This document shows, one piece after another, positions 61,954 to 64,000 of a DNA stretch of 64,000 bases. A program made the translations under genes and the position numbers. A model generated the notes under the pieces. That model was not told where the DNA came from, did no database searches, and saw nothing but the letters and a program-made list of their open reading frames with translations. This DNA is from Mycobacterium sp. (GTDB lineage Bacteria; Actinomycetota; Actinomycetes; Mycobacteriales; Mycobacteriaceae): the NCBI GenBank assembly GCA_022841565.1, contig JALHRH010000001.1, positions 1 to 64,000 on the forward strand. The letters run 5' to 3'. Position 1 is the first letter of the stretch. Each line of letters opens with the position of its first letter.

Positions 61954-62172
61954 TCAGCCGTCCCGGTGCCGCAGCGCGCTCGGCTTGTGCACGGCGTCCT
62001 TGCCGGTCTTGTCGCTGCGCACCTGGTACTGCGGTTCGTCCCGAGATGCCCGGACGGTACGTCCGGCCGCCTCGGTATCCGAGGTGATTCTCCGCTCGAC
62101 TTTACCTTCGACGGTGTTGCCGTGGCTCTTCCACTCGACGTCGTCGCCCTTGCGCAGATCTTTGTCGCTCAA
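61954..62172 (-). CDS. DUF2945 / hypervirulence-associated TUDOR-like protein
   Basis: DLRKGDDVEWKSHGNTVEGKVERRITSDTEAAGRTVRASRDEPQYQVRSDKTGKDAVHKPSAL. Confidence 0.85.
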   Translation of the reverse strand: MSDKDLRKGDDVEWKSHGNTVEGKVERRITSDTEAAGRTVRASRDEPQYQVRSDKTGKDAVHKPSALRHRDG

Positions 62173-62205
62173 TTGAGTTCGCTTCCCTCGACATCGCTCT
62201 GCCTC

Positions 62206-62574
62206 TCAGGCGAGTACCCGCCGACCCTGGATCAGTAACGCGATCCACGAAAGCGCAGCTGCAGCGAATGCCATCGCTTGAGCGGCTCCGGTTCGGTTTG
62301 GCGGAATGACAGCACCATCGACGTATCGGCCGATGAAGCCGTTTTCCGGCAACGGACCCATGCCTGCCCGGGCGCGGGCCCAATCTTCCAGGGCCGTCAG
62401 CGGGCACGGAAGTTCCAGCGCCACCACTCCAATTCCCCAGCACACCGTTGGCAGGTGCAGCCAGAACGTGCGCCGCCAGCGCAAGGCCAGGAAACCCCCG
62501 CTCGGCAGGTAGGCAAGATAGGCGAAGTGCGCGGCAGCCGTGAGCGCCACAACGGCGAAATATCTTCTCTTCAT
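62206..62574 (-). CDS. DUF2784 membrane protein
   Basis: HFAYLAYLPSGGFLALRWRRTFWLHLPTVCWGIGVVALELPCPLTALEDWAR. Confidence 0.85.
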   Translation of the reverse strand: MKRRYFAVVALTAAAHFAYLAYLPSGGFLALRWRRTFWLHLPTVCWGIGVVALELPCPLTALEDWARARAGMGPLPENGFIGRYVDGAVIPPNRTGAAQAMAFAAAALSWIALLIQGRRVLA

Positions 62575-62610
62575 CGCTGATTCAGCCTAGAGGATGTCAA
62601 CGCTCGATGC

Positions 62611-63606
62611 TCAGAGGCCGCTGCGCAGTCGATACCGCCGTTCTGCGTAGGCCAGATCGTCGCGCCAAAGCCGGGTGGCCGCATACCGCATCAGCGGCCT
62701 GACCAGCGGAGCCGCCGAGCGGGCCGCTTTGAACCCGGGTCGCTGTGAGTGCGCGACTACGGCTTCGATCACCGCGACACGGGGCGCTCCGTCCGGCCCC
62801 GGACCGATTGGGGTGGCGTGAGTTTCGACGACGCTACCCACGCCTTCGCCTTCGACGATGCGCATCACGATGGTGCGTTCTTCGGGACAGGTGAATTCCG
62901 CAATGGTTGGTACGCCGAAGCGGCCGATCCGGAAGCTGACCGACAGGACGAATCGGTCGTCCTCTTCGGTCGGGGTGGTGAGGACCTTGAGTTGGGTGAA
63001 GGAGTAGGGGTGGAACCATCCGCCGTGCCACGGGTCGAGCCGGTTGGCGATGATGTCCTGTGGTTCGCAGGTGCCGACGAGGCGGGTGACTGCGTGCATG
63101 GTCATTCCGGAAGGACGCTCCGGGATCACGGGTACGTCCAGTGGCGTTTCTCCGCCCGCAGCATCCAGCCGCACCCAGGCCAGTATGCCGTCGTCATAGC
63201 TGGGTAAGGGCGCCCAACCAAGCTTGCATCCGGTGCCGTCGAGGGCCAGCCCATGCCAACGACAGAACAGGACGCCATCGGACACGGTTCCGGTGGCCAG
63301 GTCCGCGCCGAGGTGCGGGCAACTGGCCGGGCCCACCGTCAGGTGACCGAGCCGATCACGCCAGGCGACGAGTTCGACACCCGCGACTCGCGCCCCCAGT
63401 GGGCGGGCCGATCGTATGTCGCGGCTCGCCGCGAAGACGTACCAGTTTCCGGTGGGTCGGCGTCGCGACCGATCCAGTGCGGCGTTGATGATTTCGGGCT
63501 GCGCCTGCCCGTAGGTAGGCCGCTGGTCCGTCCACACCATGTGTGGAACCAGTTGCAAAGGCCAGTCTTTCGGCCACCGACCGCGGACCCAGGCGCCCCA
63601 GTTCAT
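62611..63606 (-). CDS. Rieske [2Fe-2S] / DUF5914-type oxygenase-like protein
   Basis: Rieske motifs CPHLGADL and CRWHGLAL; adjacent to FAD desaturase. Confidence 0.85.
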   Translation of the reverse strand: MNWGAWVRGRWPKDWPLQLVPHMVWTDQRPTYGQAQPEIINAALDRSRRRPTGNWYVFAASRDIRSARPLGARVAGVELVAWRDRLGHLTVGPASCPHLGADLATGTVSDGVLFCRWHGLALDGTGCKLGWAPLPSYDDGILAWVRLDAAGGETPLDVPVIPERPSGMTMHAVTRLVGTCEPQDIIANRLDPWHGGWFHPYSFTQLKVLTTPTEEDDRFVLSVSFRIGRFGVPTIAEFTCPEERTIVMRIVEGEGVGSVVETHATPIGPGPDGAPRVAVIEAVVAHSQRPGFKAARSAAPLVRPLMRYAATRLWRDDLAYAERRYRLRSGL

Positions 63607-63998
63607 GACCGCCGGCGCCGTTGTAGGGCAGCAAGTGACCGCAGCAGCACTGATCGTCCGCGATTGGGTACGGTGACCAGATCATGCCCGCACACACCCC
63701 AGCGTGACAGCAGCTGGTTGGCGGCCACCCAGCCGGTGGTGGCGGCGCGTTCCATCAATGCCACCGGCAGGTCGACGCGAACCCCGTCGCCCGCCAACAC
63801 GAGTCCGGGCTGCGGCGTGGCGACCTTCGGGCGCCGGTTGTAGGTACCCGGAGCGAACAATGGGCAATCGCTTCGACGCAGCACGCGTTCATGAATAACT
63901 GTGGCCCCAACCGTTTCTGGATAGAGGGTGTGCAGCTGTTGGATCGCCGCATCGGTGTGAGTCGTGGAATGCATTGCATATGAGTGCAATTCTACGAC
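63603..63998 (-). CDS. FAD-dependent desaturase/CrtI-like protein, C-terminal part (5' end beyond window)
   Basis: VVELHSYAMH ... LFAPGTYNRRPKVATPQPGLVLAGDGVRVDLPVALMERAATTGWVAANQLL; frame open to window edge. Confidence 0.75.
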   Translation of the reverse strand, partial: VVELHSYAMHSTTHTDAAIQQLHTLYPETVGATVIHERVLRRSDCPLFAPGTYNRRPKVATPQPGLVLAGDGVRVDLPVALMERAATTGWVAANQLLSRWGVCGHDLVTVPNRGRSVLLRSLAALQRRRRS

Positions 63999-64000
63999 CG

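Overview
High-GC mycobacterial chromosome segment. Gene content and order match, in inverted orientation, the M. tuberculosis Rv3059-Rv3034c neighbourhood: cyp136, TetR, SDR, dinB2/dinP, TetR, FMN reductase, nrdHIE, TetR, FMO, nrdF2, DUF3349, adhC, fecB, ctaD, serB2, ABC ATPase, NUDIX, echA17, methyltransferase, Rv3037c-like, TB22.2-like, Rv3035-like, acyltransferase. Several accessory blocks interrupt or follow it. (1) The most unusual locus is a compact class II lanthipeptide-like cassette between nrdE and the Rv3050c-like TetR gene: a 1082-aa LanM with a CCG-type cyclase motif, a divergent 42-66 aa precursor with a single C-terminal Cys, a 19-bp hairpin and a CPBP-family membrane protease. 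(2) A nested, partly mutually exclusive inverted-repeat structure lies just upstream of a stand-alone LeuA regulatory-domain protein. (3) Tandem 16-bp NrdR-box-like palindromes, 32 bp apart, precede both nrdH and nrdF2. (4) A ~150-bp diverged copy of the 5' end of the Rv3035-like lipoprotein gene lies ~7.5 kb away, on the far side of an MmpL/TetR/P450/TetR block. (5) A frameshifted vapBC remnant and IS21-like terminal repeats lie between serB2 and the ABC gene. (6) The right-hand 14 kb (photolyase, TspO, two MMPL genes, two paralogous MarR genes, SOUL, type II IPP isomerase, glycosyltransferase, Rieske protein, FAD desaturase C-terminus) looks like the edge of a light-stress/carotenoid island. 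No tRNA, rRNA or CRISPR array was recognised. Many of the supplied antisense ORFs are GC-rich artefacts. All family calls come from reading translated motifs and from memory; no database search was run.
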